A stretch of 64,000 nucleotides of DNA from Candidatus Peregrinibacteria bacterium. Lineage in GTDB: Bacteria > Patescibacteriota > Gracilibacteria > UM-FILTER-43-11. Numbering within the stretch: the stretch's first letter is position 1; every line of letters begins with the position of its first letter. Made by a program: the position numbers and the translations under genes. This document shows, piece by piece, positions 36,020-44,796 of this stretch. The notes under the pieces were generated by a model. That model was given only the letters and a program-made list of their open reading frames with translations, was not told the DNA's origin and did not search any database. The stretch spans positions 1-64,000 of the forward strand of contig JAFGCT010000005.1 in assembly GCA_016932505.1 (NCBI GenBank), read 5' to 3'.

Positions 36020-36262
36020 TTAGTTTGTGAAAGGCAATAAACAGATGTGTCTTGCTCTTTTGATTGATTTGGAAAGCTTTTTTTGATGCTGAAGACATAC
36101 ACCGGAATAATAACGATTTTTAATTTTTCTGAAACCGTTAATGAAAATTCTAAGTGTTTTTACATCTTTATAATCTATATCAGCCACTTGATTAGTGCAG
36201 AATGCACATCGTCTCTTTCCTAATTGGTGTTTTTGATTGGTTGAGAATACGAATTTGCTCAT
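36020..36262 (-). CDS. rpsR: 30S ribosomal protein bS18
   Basis: An 80-residue protein with RRCAFCTNQ near the N-terminus (a zinc-ribbon-like CxxC) and the conserved SKSIKRARHICLLPF C-terminus. It follows rpsF on the same strand. The ssb gene usually found between them is absent. Confidence 0.93.
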   Translation of the reverse strand: MSKFVFSTNQKHQLGKRRCAFCTNQVADIDYKDVKTLRIFINGFRKIKNRYYSGVCLQHQKKLSKSIKRARHICLLPFTN

Positions 36263-36292
36263 GATTGAAAATTGAAAATTTAAAATTGAAAA

Positions 36293-36949
36293 TTAAATAT
36301 TTAGATCGTCCCCGCTTAACAAGTCGTCAAGCCTGCTGTCTAATTTCTTTTTGTCGATTTCTTCCTTCTCCTTATCTTCTTTTTCTTCTTCCTCTTTTTC
36401 TTCTACAACTTCCTCCTTTTCGGACGCAAGATCTTGCGTCGCCACATTGTCGTCGGTTATCTCTTCTTTCTCTTCTGCAACTTCCTCTTTCTTTTCTTCT
36501 GCAACAGGTTTTTCTTTTTTAGGTTCATCTTTCTTCACTGTTTTCTTTTCCCTTTTTGGTTCATTCTTTTTATCTGGATCTTCATCAACTTCTTCTTCGA
36601 ATTTTGAATATTTGTAACCACTATCAATAATAATTAATAGATGACGGATTACTTCATTATCGATTCTAAGGTGATTATCAATTTCACTTATAAAAGTTGT
36701 AGGTGCTTCCATGTTGTAAACAACATAAATACCTTCATCAAACTGCTTTATTCTGTAAGCAAGTTTTCTTTTACCCCAAACATCTTCCATTGTAACGTTG
36801 CATTCACCTTCTTTAAGAAATTTTGAAAATTCCTTAAGTTTTTTGGTTACTGCAGACTCAAGAAGATTAGGTTTTAGTACGAACATAAGTTCATACATCT
36901 TATTTTCCGCCTCAACCACACGTGGTTCGGCGTTTTTAGCTTTTGCCAT
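36293..36949 (-). CDS. rpsF: 30S ribosomal protein bS6 with long charged extension
   Basis: The first about 110 residues are the S6 ferredoxin-like fold (YELMFVLKPNLLESAVTKKLKEF, WGKRKLAYRIKQFDEGIYVVYNME). The last about 100 residues are a low-complexity Glu/Lys tail not present in normal S6 (95-130 residues). The tail contains an isolated DVATQDLASEKEEV segment and ends RLDDLLSGDDLNI, which could be a binding motif. S6 pairs with S18, encoded 30 bp downstream. Confidence 0.93.
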   Translation of the reverse strand: MAKAKNAEPRVVEAENKMYELMFVLKPNLLESAVTKKLKEFSKFLKEGECNVTMEDVWGKRKLAYRIKQFDEGIYVVYNMEAPTTFISEIDNHLRIDNEVIRHLLIIIDSGYKYSKFEEEVDEDPDKKNEPKREKKTVKKDEPKKEKPVAEEKKEEVAEEKEEITDDNVATQDLASEKEEVVEEKEEEEKEDKEKEEIDKKKLDSRLDDLLSGDDLNI

Positions 36950-36975
36950 GATGTTATATCTTTATGGACTAAATG

Positions 36976-36997
36976 GCCTCCGATCAGTGCCGGAAGC
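36976..36997 (-). promoter_or_regulatory. hairpin in the rpsF leader, possible S6:S18 binding site
   Basis: On the minus strand GCTTCCG-GCACTGAT-CGGAGGC forms a seven-bp stem 27 bp before the rpsF start. Autogenous S6:S18 RNA motifs are known in this position in many bacteria. I cannot confirm the motif's bulge, so this is a weak call. Confidence 0.35.
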
Positions 36998-37076
36998 AAA
37001 GATTGTGCTTACTTTTTTGAGCAAGCGTGACTATTTTACATCTTTTTTAGATGAAGGCAAGGGATTTTTTATTTAA

Positions 37077-37413
37077 ATAGCCCATATAATACTATATTGG
37101 TTAGTAAGTCCTATTATATTGCGCTAAAGAGCGCGGCTGACTTTTGTGGCTGTCTTTTCTGCTTTTATCCATGGTGGCACTGCTTTTTGCACTGCTTCTT
37201 CATTTTTTTGACGCCAAAAAAAAACGAAGCAAAAAAAGCGCTGAGGTATTTTGAGACAAACTCTTAACTTCTCGCGTTTTTACAATCTTCTACATGTCCA
37301 AAATACCCCAGACCCCGGGAACTCTTTTTACAATCATTTGCGTTTACTTTTGTTGATGTTATTTGAAATAATTGGATTTTTCTGAATTTCAAATTTTCAA
37401 TTATTAATTTTGA
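37077..37413. other. non-coding region with an inverted repeat and a coding-like remnant
   Basis: Between rpsF and the helicase gene I see no full gene. CTGAGGTATTTTG (near 37240) is an imperfect inverted copy of CAAAATACCCCAG (near 37298). On the minus strand, about 33 codons ending at TAG 37126-37124 read like a protein end (EEAVQKAVPPW...KVSRAL), so this may be a gene remnant or a dispersed repeat. GCACTGCTT is directly repeated near 37190. Confidence 0.4.
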
Positions 37414-37431
37414 ATGTATCATAAATCAGCT

Positions 37432-39606
37432 ATGAGTTTTATTGATGGATTAAATGAAAGGCAGAAAGAAGCTGTACAGACGTTAACGGGTCCTCTTTTA
37501 ATAGTGGCTGGTGCGGGGAGCGGTAAAACACGTACTCTTACTTATCGTATAGCTAATTTAATTTCTATGCGAATAGTGCATCCTTGGCAGATTCTGGCAG
37601 TAACTTTTACGAATAAGGCTGCAAATGAGATGAAAACAAGAGTTGAAAATCTTATTAAAGATAATTTTGAGGAGCTTGGGGATAAAAACAGGCCGATGAT
37701 AGGCACTTTTCATTCCATATGTATGCGCATTTTACGTAAACATGCGGAGAGAGTTGGCAGGGAAAAATCCTTTGTAATCTACGATACAATAGATTCAGAA
37801 GGTCTTATTAAAAGGATTATTAAAGAGCTTAATATCGATGATGAAAAAATTAAGGTAAAAGTAGTTAAGAGCATGATCTCAAAATCAAAAAACAACCTTG
37901 TTTCCGCGGAAAGGTTTGCCAATAACAGAAACAGTTATTTTGAGAAGCAGATCGCTGAGATATTCATCGCTTATGAAAAAAGACTGAAAGATAATAATGC
38001 TTTGGATTTTGATGATCTCCTGCTTTATGTGGTCAGGCTTTTTAAAGAAAATCCTGATGTATTGGAGGAGTATCATGAACGTTGGAAATATATTAATGTT
38101 GATGAGTATCAGGATACAAATCGTGTTCAATATGTTTTAACAAAGTTACTTGCGGATAAATACCGAAATCTTTGTGTGATAGGTGATAGCGATCAATCAA
38201 TTTATAATTTTCGTGGAGCGGATATTAATAACATTTTGGATTTTGAAAAGGATTATCCAGATGCAAAAGTAATTAAACTGGAACAAAACTACAGATCTAC
38301 TCAAACAATTTTGGATGCGGCAGATTCTATTATCGACAAAAATAAAAATCGACCTAAAAAGAAGATGTGGACAGAGCAGAAGGGTGGGGATTTAATTGAA
38401 GTTGTTCATGCAAGGTCGGAAAAAGAAGAGGTTGAGTTTGTGGCAAAATCCATTGAAGAACTACTTAGAGATAAAAAAGCGATATTAAATGAAATTGTTG
38501 TTCTTTATCGTACAAATGCACAGTCCCGTATTGTTGAAGAAGGATTTTTGCGATATGGAATCCCTTATAAGGTGATTGGTGGTGTAAGATTTTATGCTCG
38601 TAAAGAAATTAAAGACCTTCTTGCATATCTGCGCATTGTCCATAATCCATACGATACCGATAGCTTGCTTAGAATCATAAATACACCTGCCAGAAAAATA
38701 GGTCAGACTACAATTCATAAATTGCAGACTTTTGCATTGTCACGTTCTCTTTCGCTTTCTGAAGTCCTTAATCATGTTGAGATGGTGGATGAAATTAATC
38801 TAAAGACAAAGGATGCATTGTCAAATTTTTGGTCAAGGTTTGCAAAATGGAGAGCGGAGTCACAAAAAATTCCTGTTTCGGATTTAATCAAAAATATTGT
38901 TTCAGAAATCGGTTATCAGGAATATTTGTGCGATGGCACAGAGGAGGGTGATATGAGATATGATAACGTTAAGGAGCTTGTTTCTGTTGCCACAAAATAT
39001 GATGTAGTAGAGCCTGATATGTCGCTTGTTTCCTTTTTGGAAGAAGTAGCGCTTGTTGCAGATACTGATTCGATTAAAGAAGAAGAAAGTCTGGTTACCC
39101 TAATGACACTTCATTCTGTAAAAGGTCTTGAATACCCATATGTATTTATTGTTGGCTGTGAAGAAAATATTTTTCCTCATAGTCGTTCGCTTTATGATCC
39201 AGAGCAAATGGAAGAGGAGCGTAGGTTAATGTATGTGGGTGTAACTCGTGCAATGAAAAAGTTATATCTTCTTGCTGCTAAACAGCGAATGATTTATGGC
39301 GACTATCAAAGTAATCAGCCATCCCGCTTTTTGTATGACATTCCTGAAAAACTTATGAATGGTAAGTTAAAGAAATGTTCTACTCTTGGTGCGATTGGTC
39401 AGTATGGCGATACCGAAGACGAAAAAACCGATACACCACTAACTGATGACTCTGATTATAAAGATGGCGATAAAGTGCTTCATAGAACATTTGGGGAAGG
39501 TATTGTAGTAGAAAAAAGAGGAGGTCTTGTAACTATTGCTTTTAAGGATAAGCTATATGGAGTGAAGAAGTTTGCTGCGAATATTGCACCTTTAGAGAAG
39601 ATGTGA
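37432..39606 (+). CDS. UvrD/PcrA-type superfamily I DNA helicase
   Basis: A 724-residue helicase with all SF1A motifs: Q-motif LNERQKEAV, Walker A GAGSGKT, DEYQDTN (Walker B), GDSDQSIYNFRGAD, QNYRST, VTLMTLHSVKGLEYPYVF and VGVTRAMKKLYL. It ends with a C-terminal Tudor-like domain (GDKVLHRTFGEGIVV) typical of PcrA. It unwinds DNA in repair and rolling-circle replication. ATG 37432 (MSFIDGLN) fits the family better than ATG 37414. No SOS box is seen upstream. Confidence 0.95.
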   Translation: MSFIDGLNERQKEAVQTLTGPLLIVAGAGSGKTRTLTYRIANLISMRIVHPWQILAVTFTNKAANEMKTRVENLIKDNFEELGDKNRPMIGTFHSICMRILRKHAERVGREKSFVIYDTIDSEGLIKRIIKELNIDDEKIKVKVVKSMISKSKNNLVSAERFANNRNSYFEKQIAEIFIAYEKRLKDNNALDFDDLLLYVVRLFKENPDVLEEYHERWKYINVDEYQDTNRVQYVLTKLLADKYRNLCVIGDSDQSIYNFRGADINNILDFEKDYPDAKVIKLEQNYRSTQTILDAADSIIDKNKNRPKKKMWTEQKGGDLIEVVHARSEKEEVEFVAKSIEELLRDKKAILNEIVVLYRTNAQSRIVEEGFLRYGIPYKVIGGVRFYARKEIKDLLAYLRIVHNPYDTDSLLRIINTPARKIGQTTIHKLQTFALSRSLSLSEVLNHVEMVDEINLKTKDALSNFWSRFAKWRAESQKIPVSDLIKNIVSEIGYQEYLCDGTEEGDMRYDNVKELVSVATKYDVVEPDMSLVSFLEEVALVADTDSIKEEESLVTLMTLHSVKGLEYPYVFIVGCEENIFPHSRSLYDPEQMEEERRLMYVGVTRAMKKLYLLAAKQRMIYGDYQSNQPSRFLYDIPEKLMNGKLKKCSTLGAIGQYGDTEDEKTDTPLTDDSDYKDGDKVLHRTFGEGIVVEKRGGLVTIAFKDKLYGVKKFAANIAPLEKM

Positions 39607-39633
39607 TAGGCTGAGACCTTGTAAATTAAAACT

Positions 39634-39921
39634 GTGAAAAAATTAGATAAGAACAATATAGGTTCAGGAGAAAGTGATTCAAAGTTAATGGCATTATTGA
39701 TGGCAATTTCATTTATGTTTATTAAGATGCCTTTGGAATATGTTGAGAAGATGAGAAGGGAAATTGATGAAATTTGGAAGTCTGGCGTACCACCTGATCA
39801 AATGAGAATTATGTTGCTTGGAAAAGTAAGAGATCTTGAAGATGGGTCTGCAGGGAAGATGCATGATTTTGATATTGTTCGAAAAGTAAATAGACCTGAT
39901 GCAAGAGGGGATAAACTTTAG
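39634..39921 (+). CDS. hypothetical protein
   Basis: A 95-residue product beginning with GTG, 27 bp after the helicase gene and 47 bp before rsmA on the same strand. It has a helical N-terminal half (LMALLMAISFMFIKMP, MRREIDEIWKSGVPPDQMR) and no recognised domain. Position suggests co-transcription with the helicase gene and rsmA. Confidence 0.55.
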   Translation: MKKLDKNNIGSGESDSKLMALLMAISFMFIKMPLEYVEKMRREIDEIWKSGVPPDQMRIMLLGKVRDLEDGSAGKMHDFDIVRKVNRPDARGDKL

Positions 39922-39968
39922 GACTAAAATCATTTACAATTAATTATTATCAGGCAATATAGTAAGTG

Positions 39969-40793
39969 ATGTTATTAGACGAACTTAAAACACTGCTTCA
40001 GTCCCAAAACCTATGGGCTAAAAAAGGATTAGGTCAAAACTTTTTAATCGACGAAAAGGCGCTTAATACTATTGTGTCTGCTGCTGACCTACAGTCGTCC
40101 GATAATGTTATTGAAGTTGGACCTGGTACTGGTTTTTTGACCGAACAGTTAATTCAAAAAGCAGATCGGGTTACCTCTGTTGAGCTTGATAGGGATATGG
40201 TTAATATTTTGGAGAAGAAGTTTAAGTTTGCTGATAATTTAAAAATTATTAACTCGGATATCCTTAATTTAAGGACTAAGGATTATGGATTAAGGACTAA
40301 GCAGTATAAAGTTGTGGCGAATATTCCTTATTACATTACATCTCCTCTTCTTAAACACTTTCTCCAGTCCGAAAGTAGACCGACTTTGATGGTTGTATTG
40401 GTGCAAAAAGAAGTTGCGGAAAAAGTTTGTGGAATTACTGGTAAATCACTTATTACGATTGAAACGCAGTTATATGGCAATCCAGAAATTGTTGATATTG
40501 TACCTTCTTCATCATTTTATCCAGCACCGAAAGTGGAATCGGCAATACTAAAGATTAGTGTTTTTGATAAGCCTTTAATTGCGTCTGAAAAACTTAAAGA
40601 TTTTTTACGTGTTGTTAAATTCGGTTTTTCACAAAAGCGCAAAATGCTAGCTAATTCATTGGGGGCAGGTATTCATATGAAACCTTCCGAAGTACGTGAG
40701 TTAATTGTTAAGGCTGGTATTAAACCAGATTGTAGGGCTGAGGATTTGACAATAGAGGACTGGGAGAAATTAGTTAAGATATTGACAAAATAG
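39969..40793 (+). CDS. rsmA: 16S rRNA adenine dimethyltransferase RsmA/KsgA
   Basis: A 274-residue methyltransferase that dimethylates A1518/A1519 of 16S rRNA. Motifs: KKGLGQNFLID, the SAM-binding EVGPGTGFLTE and the catalytic NIPYYITSP. ATG 39969 is preferred over the overlapping GTG 39966. A repeat of DNA type TTAAGGACTAAG inserts the residues LRTKDYGLRTKQ between the SAM site and the NIPY motif, where other RsmA proteins have a short loop. Confidence 0.95.
   Translation: MLLDELKTLLQSQNLWAKKGLGQNFLIDEKALNTIVSAADLQSSDNVIEVGPGTGFLTEQLIQKADRVTSVELDRDMVNILEKKFKFADNLKIINSDILNLRTKDYGLRTKQYKVVANIPYYITSPLLKHFLQSESRPTLMVVLVQKEVAEKVCGITGKSLITIETQLYGNPEIVDIVPSSSFYPAPKVESAILKISVFDKPLIASEKLKDFLRVVKFGFSQKRKMLANSLGAGIHMKPSEVRELIVKAGIKPDCRAEDLTIEDWEKLVKILTK
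40269..40301 (+). repeat. 21-bp repeat inside rsmA
   Basis: TTAAGGACTAAG is present at 40269-40280 and 40290-40301, with GATTATGGA between. The same AAGGACTAAG decamer forms the intergenic repeat at 22628-22655. Confidence 0.9.
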
Positions 40794-40841
40794 TATATAT
40801 AGGTATAATTACACCCTTGCCTTCCCATAATTCAAATATTT

Positions 40842-42443
40842 ATGGGCAGATTTTTTTATATCATTACATCTTTAATTGGGTTTCTTGTGGGGGTTGGGTT
40901 GTATTTGGTTATTCAGCCAAGTGGGGTTTTTATTTTGTTTGCTTGTTTTTGTTGTTTGTTGATTGCCCCGATGTTACATCGGAGCGGGCGCGGTTTTGGA
41001 ACCGCGCTTTCAGGAGATAGACATGCAGGATTGCGCGGAATCGTGATTTTATTTGGTGCGAGTTGGCGTGGATTGCTTTCCGCGCTTTCAGTGTTTTTTC
41101 TTTTTGTTTTTTTGGGCTTAGGGCGAGGTATTTTGGCAGAGCATCACATTACTCCCGATAAAATCGATTATTACAATGGGCAGAGAGTGGAAATTGAGGG
41201 GGTGATTACGGAGACGGATGTAAGGAGGGAAAAATCCAAATACAAAATTTCTGTTGATACTTTGACTTCGAGTAATGATTTAAACTCAAAGACCGAAGAA
41301 CAAAACTCGAAAATAGAATCAGAAATCACAAATCAGAAATCACAAATCGGTGGAGCCGTTCTTATTACCCTTAGTAAATATCCCCAATTTCATTATGGTG
41401 ATAGAGTTAAAATTAGCGGTGAGCTTGTTGAGCCTGGAGAATTTGAGGGATTTAATTATGGAGATTATCTCAGTCGTTATGGTGTTTATTCAGTTATGTA
41501 TTATCCATATGCAAAAGTTCTGGATACTGGACAAGGGAACTTTTTTTGGGCGGGTATGTCGTTTCTGCAGAATAAATTCTTAGGTCAGATAAACAAATTA
41601 TTACCAGAGCCACATGCCAGTTTTGAAGCTGGTTTGCTCGTTGGTGCACGAAAGGGGATACCTGATGACTTAATGACAAAATTTAATATTACAGGCCTTA
41701 CCCATATTATTGCGATTAGCGGTTATAATATAACCATTATAATAGTATTTGTTATGTGGCTCTTAAATGGTCTACCACGACGTATTGGATTTGGTATTGC
41801 GGTTGGTTCCATAGTCCTTTTTACATTATTTGTAGGTGCCAGCCCTGCTGTTGTGCGAGCAAGTATAATGGGTATTTTGGGTCTGATTGCACTTAATTAT
41901 GGTCGGCAAACAAACATCAATTTAACGATACTATGGACGGCCTTTTTTATGGTACTTTGGAACCCCAAAATATTATGGTGGGATATAGGCTTTCAGCTCT
42001 CATTTGCTGCAGTTCTTGGTTTAATTTATGTTGCACCGTTATTCGAAAAATATTCTAAAAAACTACCGGAGGCATTTGGAATACGTGAAGCTATTATGAT
42101 GACAATGTCCGCTCAGGTTATGGCATTACCCATAATAATATTTAATTTTGAGAGATTATCGTTAATAGCACCGATTGCCAATCTCTTTGTAGTTTTTGCA
42201 ATTCCGCCCGCAATGCTGTTTGGATTTATAGCTGTTATTTTGTCATTCTTCTCTCATTTCCTTGGTTTGATTCCAGCATACATAGCATGGGGGATTTTGT
42301 CTTATATTATTAAGGTAATCGAAGTAATGTCCAGAATACCTTATGCAAGCATAGATATATCTGGGATGAAAATTTGGATGATGTTTGGATACTATATATT
42401 ACTTATTTTTATACTGTTTGTTGTCTATCGAAGGAGGAATTGA
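40842..42443 (+). CDS. comEC: ComEC/Rec2-type DNA uptake channel, no nuclease domain
   Basis: A 533-residue membrane protein with an N-terminal pair of helices, an extracytoplasmic OB-like DUF4131 region (VEIEGVITETDVRREKSKY, FHYGDRVKISGEL...FEGFNYGDYLSRYGVYSV), and the Competence domain with GLTHIIAISGYNI and FVGASPAVVRASIMG. It carries single-stranded DNA into the cytoplasm. The C-terminal metallo-beta-lactamase domain is missing. Two repeats are translated in frame: a GC-rich palindromic block (40966-41091) after the first helices, and CAGAAATCACAAAT twice (41320-41347). Confidence 0.9.
   Translation: MGRFFYIITSLIGFLVGVGLYLVIQPSGVFILFACFCCLLIAPMLHRSGRGFGTALSGDRHAGLRGIVILFGASWRGLLSALSVFFLFVFLGLGRGILAEHHITPDKIDYYNGQRVEIEGVITETDVRREKSKYKISVDTLTSSNDLNSKTEEQNSKIESEITNQKSQIGGAVLITLSKYPQFHYGDRVKISGELVEPGEFEGFNYGDYLSRYGVYSVMYYPYAKVLDTGQGNFFWAGMSFLQNKFLGQINKLLPEPHASFEAGLLVGARKGIPDDLMTKFNITGLTHIIAISGYNITIIIVFVMWLLNGLPRRIGFGIAVGSIVLFTLFVGASPAVVRASIMGILGLIALNYGRQTNINLTILWTAFFMVLWNPKILWWDIGFQLSFAAVLGLIYVAPLFEKYSKKLPEAFGIREAIMMTMSAQVMALPIIIFNFERLSLIAPIANLFVVFAIPPAMLFGFIAVILSFFSHFLGLIPAYIAWGILSYIIKVIEVMSRIPYASIDISGMKIWMMFGYYILLIFILFVVYRRRN
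40966..41091. repeat. GC-rich palindromic insert inside comEC
   Basis: Contains CCGATGT-T-ACATCGG (40968-40982), GCGCGGTT-TTGG-AACCGCGC (40988-41007), and a direct repeat CCGCGCTTTCAG (41002-41013 and 41080-41091). Its GC content is far above that of the surrounding gene. It stays in frame and encodes about 40 Gly/Arg-rich residues between membrane helices. Confidence 0.8.
41320..41347 (+). repeat. 14-bp tandem repeat inside comEC
   Basis: CAGAAATCACAAAT occurs twice perfectly and encodes SEITNQKSQIG. The unit is close to the intergenic AAATCACAAAT repeats near 15135 and 20036. Confidence 0.9.
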
Positions 42444-43280
42444 TTATTTTGATTCTTTGTATTTTATAAGAATCTTTCTAAGACTTTCTTCTAATGGTGG
42501 CATATGAACGCCCAGCTTTTCTCTTTTATCAGTATTTAAAACGTCATTTGAACGCCTTTTATTTAGTTCGTTCTGATCTTCTTGCGACATTACGTTGATC
42601 TGAAAATCTGGATCCACGATTTCTTTGTACATTGTCATTATCTCTACATGATTCATTGCACCGATATTTGTCATATTGAATATTCCCGTCTGTCCCATTT
42701 CCATTAGTTTTATCACGGCGGGCACAAAATCCTCCATTACTGAGCAGGAATTTGTTATATTTATCATCTGCGGATATTTGATAAGCTTATCTATCAGATT
42801 TTTCGGATTTGATTTACCTAAAATTGGTATACGGAGGCGGAGTTGTAGGACATTCGGAAATTCTTTCAGCAGTTTTTCGGAAATAACGCGGGAACGGCTA
42901 TAAAGCGAACCGAAAAAATTCGGTTCATCATCTTCACTGTATCCTTTTCCATCATTGTTGCCCGTATAAACACAACCGCTTGAAAGCTGGACGACTTTAA
43001 TACCCATTTCAAGTCCGACTGAAGCGATGTTCAGCGAACCGCCGACATTTACGGTAAAAGTTTCAACAGGATGGGTTTCGCACCAATCCACATTCGGAGT
43101 GCCGGTTTTGCCTGTGGCATTGATGGCCCAGTCGGGTTTTACTTCCTCAAAAGTCTTTTTAACATCGTCATAATTACGTATTTCCACACGTGGATTGACA
43201 ACTTCATAACCCTTTTTCAAAAGAGCTTCTTTAAGCATTGATCCAATAAATCCTGTACTGCCAAATAATAGTATTTTCAT
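42444..43280 (-). CDS. NAD(P)-dependent sugar-nucleotide epimerase/reductase, RmlD-like
   Basis: A 278-residue short-chain dehydrogenase with the Rossmann motif GSTGFIGSML, the NATGKTGTPNVDWCETHP loop and catalytic YSRSRVISEK (Tyr-x3-variant). The loop is like that of plant nucleotide-rhamnose synthase/epimerase-reductase (NRS/ER) and RmlD, so dTDP- or UDP-rhamnose formation is a fair guess. The Lys of the YxxxK pair is not where expected (YSRSR), so activity needs care. Convergent with comEC, one base apart. Confidence 0.82.
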   Translation of the reverse strand: MKILLFGSTGFIGSMLKEALLKKGYEVVNPRVEIRNYDDVKKTFEEVKPDWAINATGKTGTPNVDWCETHPVETFTVNVGGSLNIASVGLEMGIKVVQLSSGCVYTGNNDGKGYSEDDEPNFFGSLYSRSRVISEKLLKEFPNVLQLRLRIPILGKSNPKNLIDKLIKYPQMINITNSCSVMEDFVPAVIKLMEMGQTGIFNMTNIGAMNHVEIMTMYKEIVDPDFQINVMSQEDQNELNKRRSNDVLNTDKREKLGVHMPPLEESLRKILIKYKESK

Positions 43281-43285
43281 AATAA

Positions 43286-43621
43286 TTAATTATTTTCGTT
43301 TAAAGTTTTATTTTCTAATTCACTTAATTCGTCTTCCATACTCAAGACATATATTCTGGTGATTTTATCTCTTAATTCTTGAAAAGCCGGGCTGTCTTTT
43401 ACTCCAAAAGATGAACTTAGCAGATAAAAGCTTGCAGAAAGCGATAGTATTAAAAATGAGATAGAAATGATAAATATCATAATCGTTTTTGCCGAACGCT
43501 CTAGAAAAATTATTATGTGCAGAACCACCTTCCAAATTGCGATTCCAATAAATTTTATAACATTCCATATTCCATTTAATACCGCTGAGGCTTTATTGGA
43601 TTTGGCTTTTTTCTTTATCAT
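43286..43621 (-). CDS. small membrane protein with coiled C-terminus
   Basis: A 111-residue product with a basic N-terminus, two hydrophobic helices (about residues 20-40 and 45-72) and a charged C-terminal helix (AFQELRDKITRIYVLSMEDELSELENKT). It is five bases upstream of the sugar-nucleotide reductase gene on the same strand. Not recognised. Confidence 0.6.
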   Translation of the reverse strand: MIKKKAKSNKASAVLNGIWNVIKFIGIAIWKVVLHIIIFLERSAKTIMIFIISISFLILSLSASFYLLSSSFGVKDSPAFQELRDKITRIYVLSMEDELSELENKTLNENN

Positions 43622-43754
43622 AATACTATTTGTTAATTTTACTTAATAAATATACCCTTTGAATAACAATATGACAATTTTTATCGTTATTGTAATATCA
43701 TTTGCGCATGAATGACACATAAATGTTTGGATAAAATGAAGATAAGGTAAGATG

Positions 43755-43783
43755 TTGACTAATATTAAAAAATATGCTATAAA
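43755..43783 (+). promoter_or_regulatory. promoter of the EEP-family gene
   Basis: TTGACT (43755-43760), 17-bp spacer, TATAAA (43778-43783); the ATG follows at 43808, leaving a leader of about 18 bases. Confidence 0.75.
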
Positions 43784-43807
43784 TAGTAACTAATTTCTTT
43801 AAATATT

Positions 43808-44611
43808 ATGGAGAAAAATAATAAGACAATTGAGGTAGCATATCTTAATACTGTATATTGTACAGATGGAAAGAGCTTGGCTGGGTTTCTTAGGACTCAT
43901 TACCATCATGTAGTAGGAAGACGAGATGACAGGATTGCGAGGTTTGCTAATCCACAAATTGCTTTAGACTTTGTCGAAGATACAGGAAAACCAGACATAG
44001 TTGCGTTATCTGAAATTCTTGGGAAAAAGCAGAGAAATGAATTGATGGGTGGATTAAAAGAACTTGGTTATCCTAATGCTCATTATGGAAAGGGCCAAAA
44101 ATTATCTGGAAAAGAAGGATATGATGAAATGTATGATGAAATTGTTATTGCTTCAATGCATGAAATTGAAAGATTAAAGTTACCTAAAATTACCCAAACT
44201 AATACTGGGCAGCATGGTAATGGAGGGGGTATTGCCGCTATCCGTTTGCCGGAATTTGATTTAGATGTAATTAGTGCCCACCTTCCTGTTCCAAACAGAG
44301 AAAAATCTTATGCTGAACAGATTGGTATTGTTAACAGAATGAAAGAATCAGCAGGTAGTCGTTTTTTAGCAATTGGTGACTATAATTTTACACCAGAAGT
44401 TGTATCCAAAAATCATCCAGAGTTTGTTGAAGGTTTAGAATTATTGTCATCAAATGAGCCTACTTGTTCTACAGTTGTTCCAATTAGGCAATTGATATGC
44501 GATAAATGTTTTGATCAGGCATGGGGTAGAGGGCTTGAACAAGTTTCTGCAAAAGCTGTTATGGCTCAATCTGATCATAAGGGAATTGTTGTGGAGTTAA
44601 AATTGAATTAG
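43808..44611 (+). CDS. endonuclease/exonuclease/phosphatase-fold hydrolase
   Basis: A 267-residue EEP-fold protein with the Mg-binding Glu (VALSEILGKKQ), a DVISAHLPV strand (the conserved His), GDYNFTP (GDxN) and C-terminal SDHKGIVVEL (catalytic SDH). It cleaves phosphodiester or phosphomonoester bonds; the substrate (DNA, RNA or a small molecule) cannot be told. There is no signal peptide, so it acts in the cytoplasm. It has its own good promoter. Confidence 0.85.
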   Translation: MEKNNKTIEVAYLNTVYCTDGKSLAGFLRTHYHHVVGRRDDRIARFANPQIALDFVEDTGKPDIVALSEILGKKQRNELMGGLKELGYPNAHYGKGQKLSGKEGYDEMYDEIVIASMHEIERLKLPKITQTNTGQHGNGGGIAAIRLPEFDLDVISAHLPVPNREKSYAEQIGIVNRMKESAGSRFLAIGDYNFTPEVVSKNHPEFVEGLELLSSNEPTCSTVVPIRQLICDKCFDQAWGRGLEQVSAKAVMAQSDHKGIVVELKLN

Positions 44612-44717
44612 TATTTAATTTTACCAATTATTCTCAAAGTAAGCTCTTATAATAATGAATTATTATTTGACTTTTTAGTCTGTGAACTTTAGTATACTCG
44701 TCGCTGATTGATTTTTT

Positions 44718-44755
44718 ATGGGTGTTTAGCTTCCCGCTTAGCGGGAGTAGAGCAG
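44718..44755 (+). repeat. tRNA-Lys-derived fragment with palindrome in place of the D-loop
   Basis: ATGGGTGTTTAGCT (44718-44731) and GTAGAGCAG (44747-44755) are the same as the 5' quarter of the tRNA-Lys 77 bp downstream. The CAGTCG between them is replaced by the 15-base palindrome TCCCGCTTAGCGGGA (44732-44746). No anticodon arm follows, so it is not a functional tRNA. Confidence 0.85.
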
Positions 44756-44796
44756 AGTCAAGAAAAAAAGTCAGCAATAAAAGTAATTATAATCAT

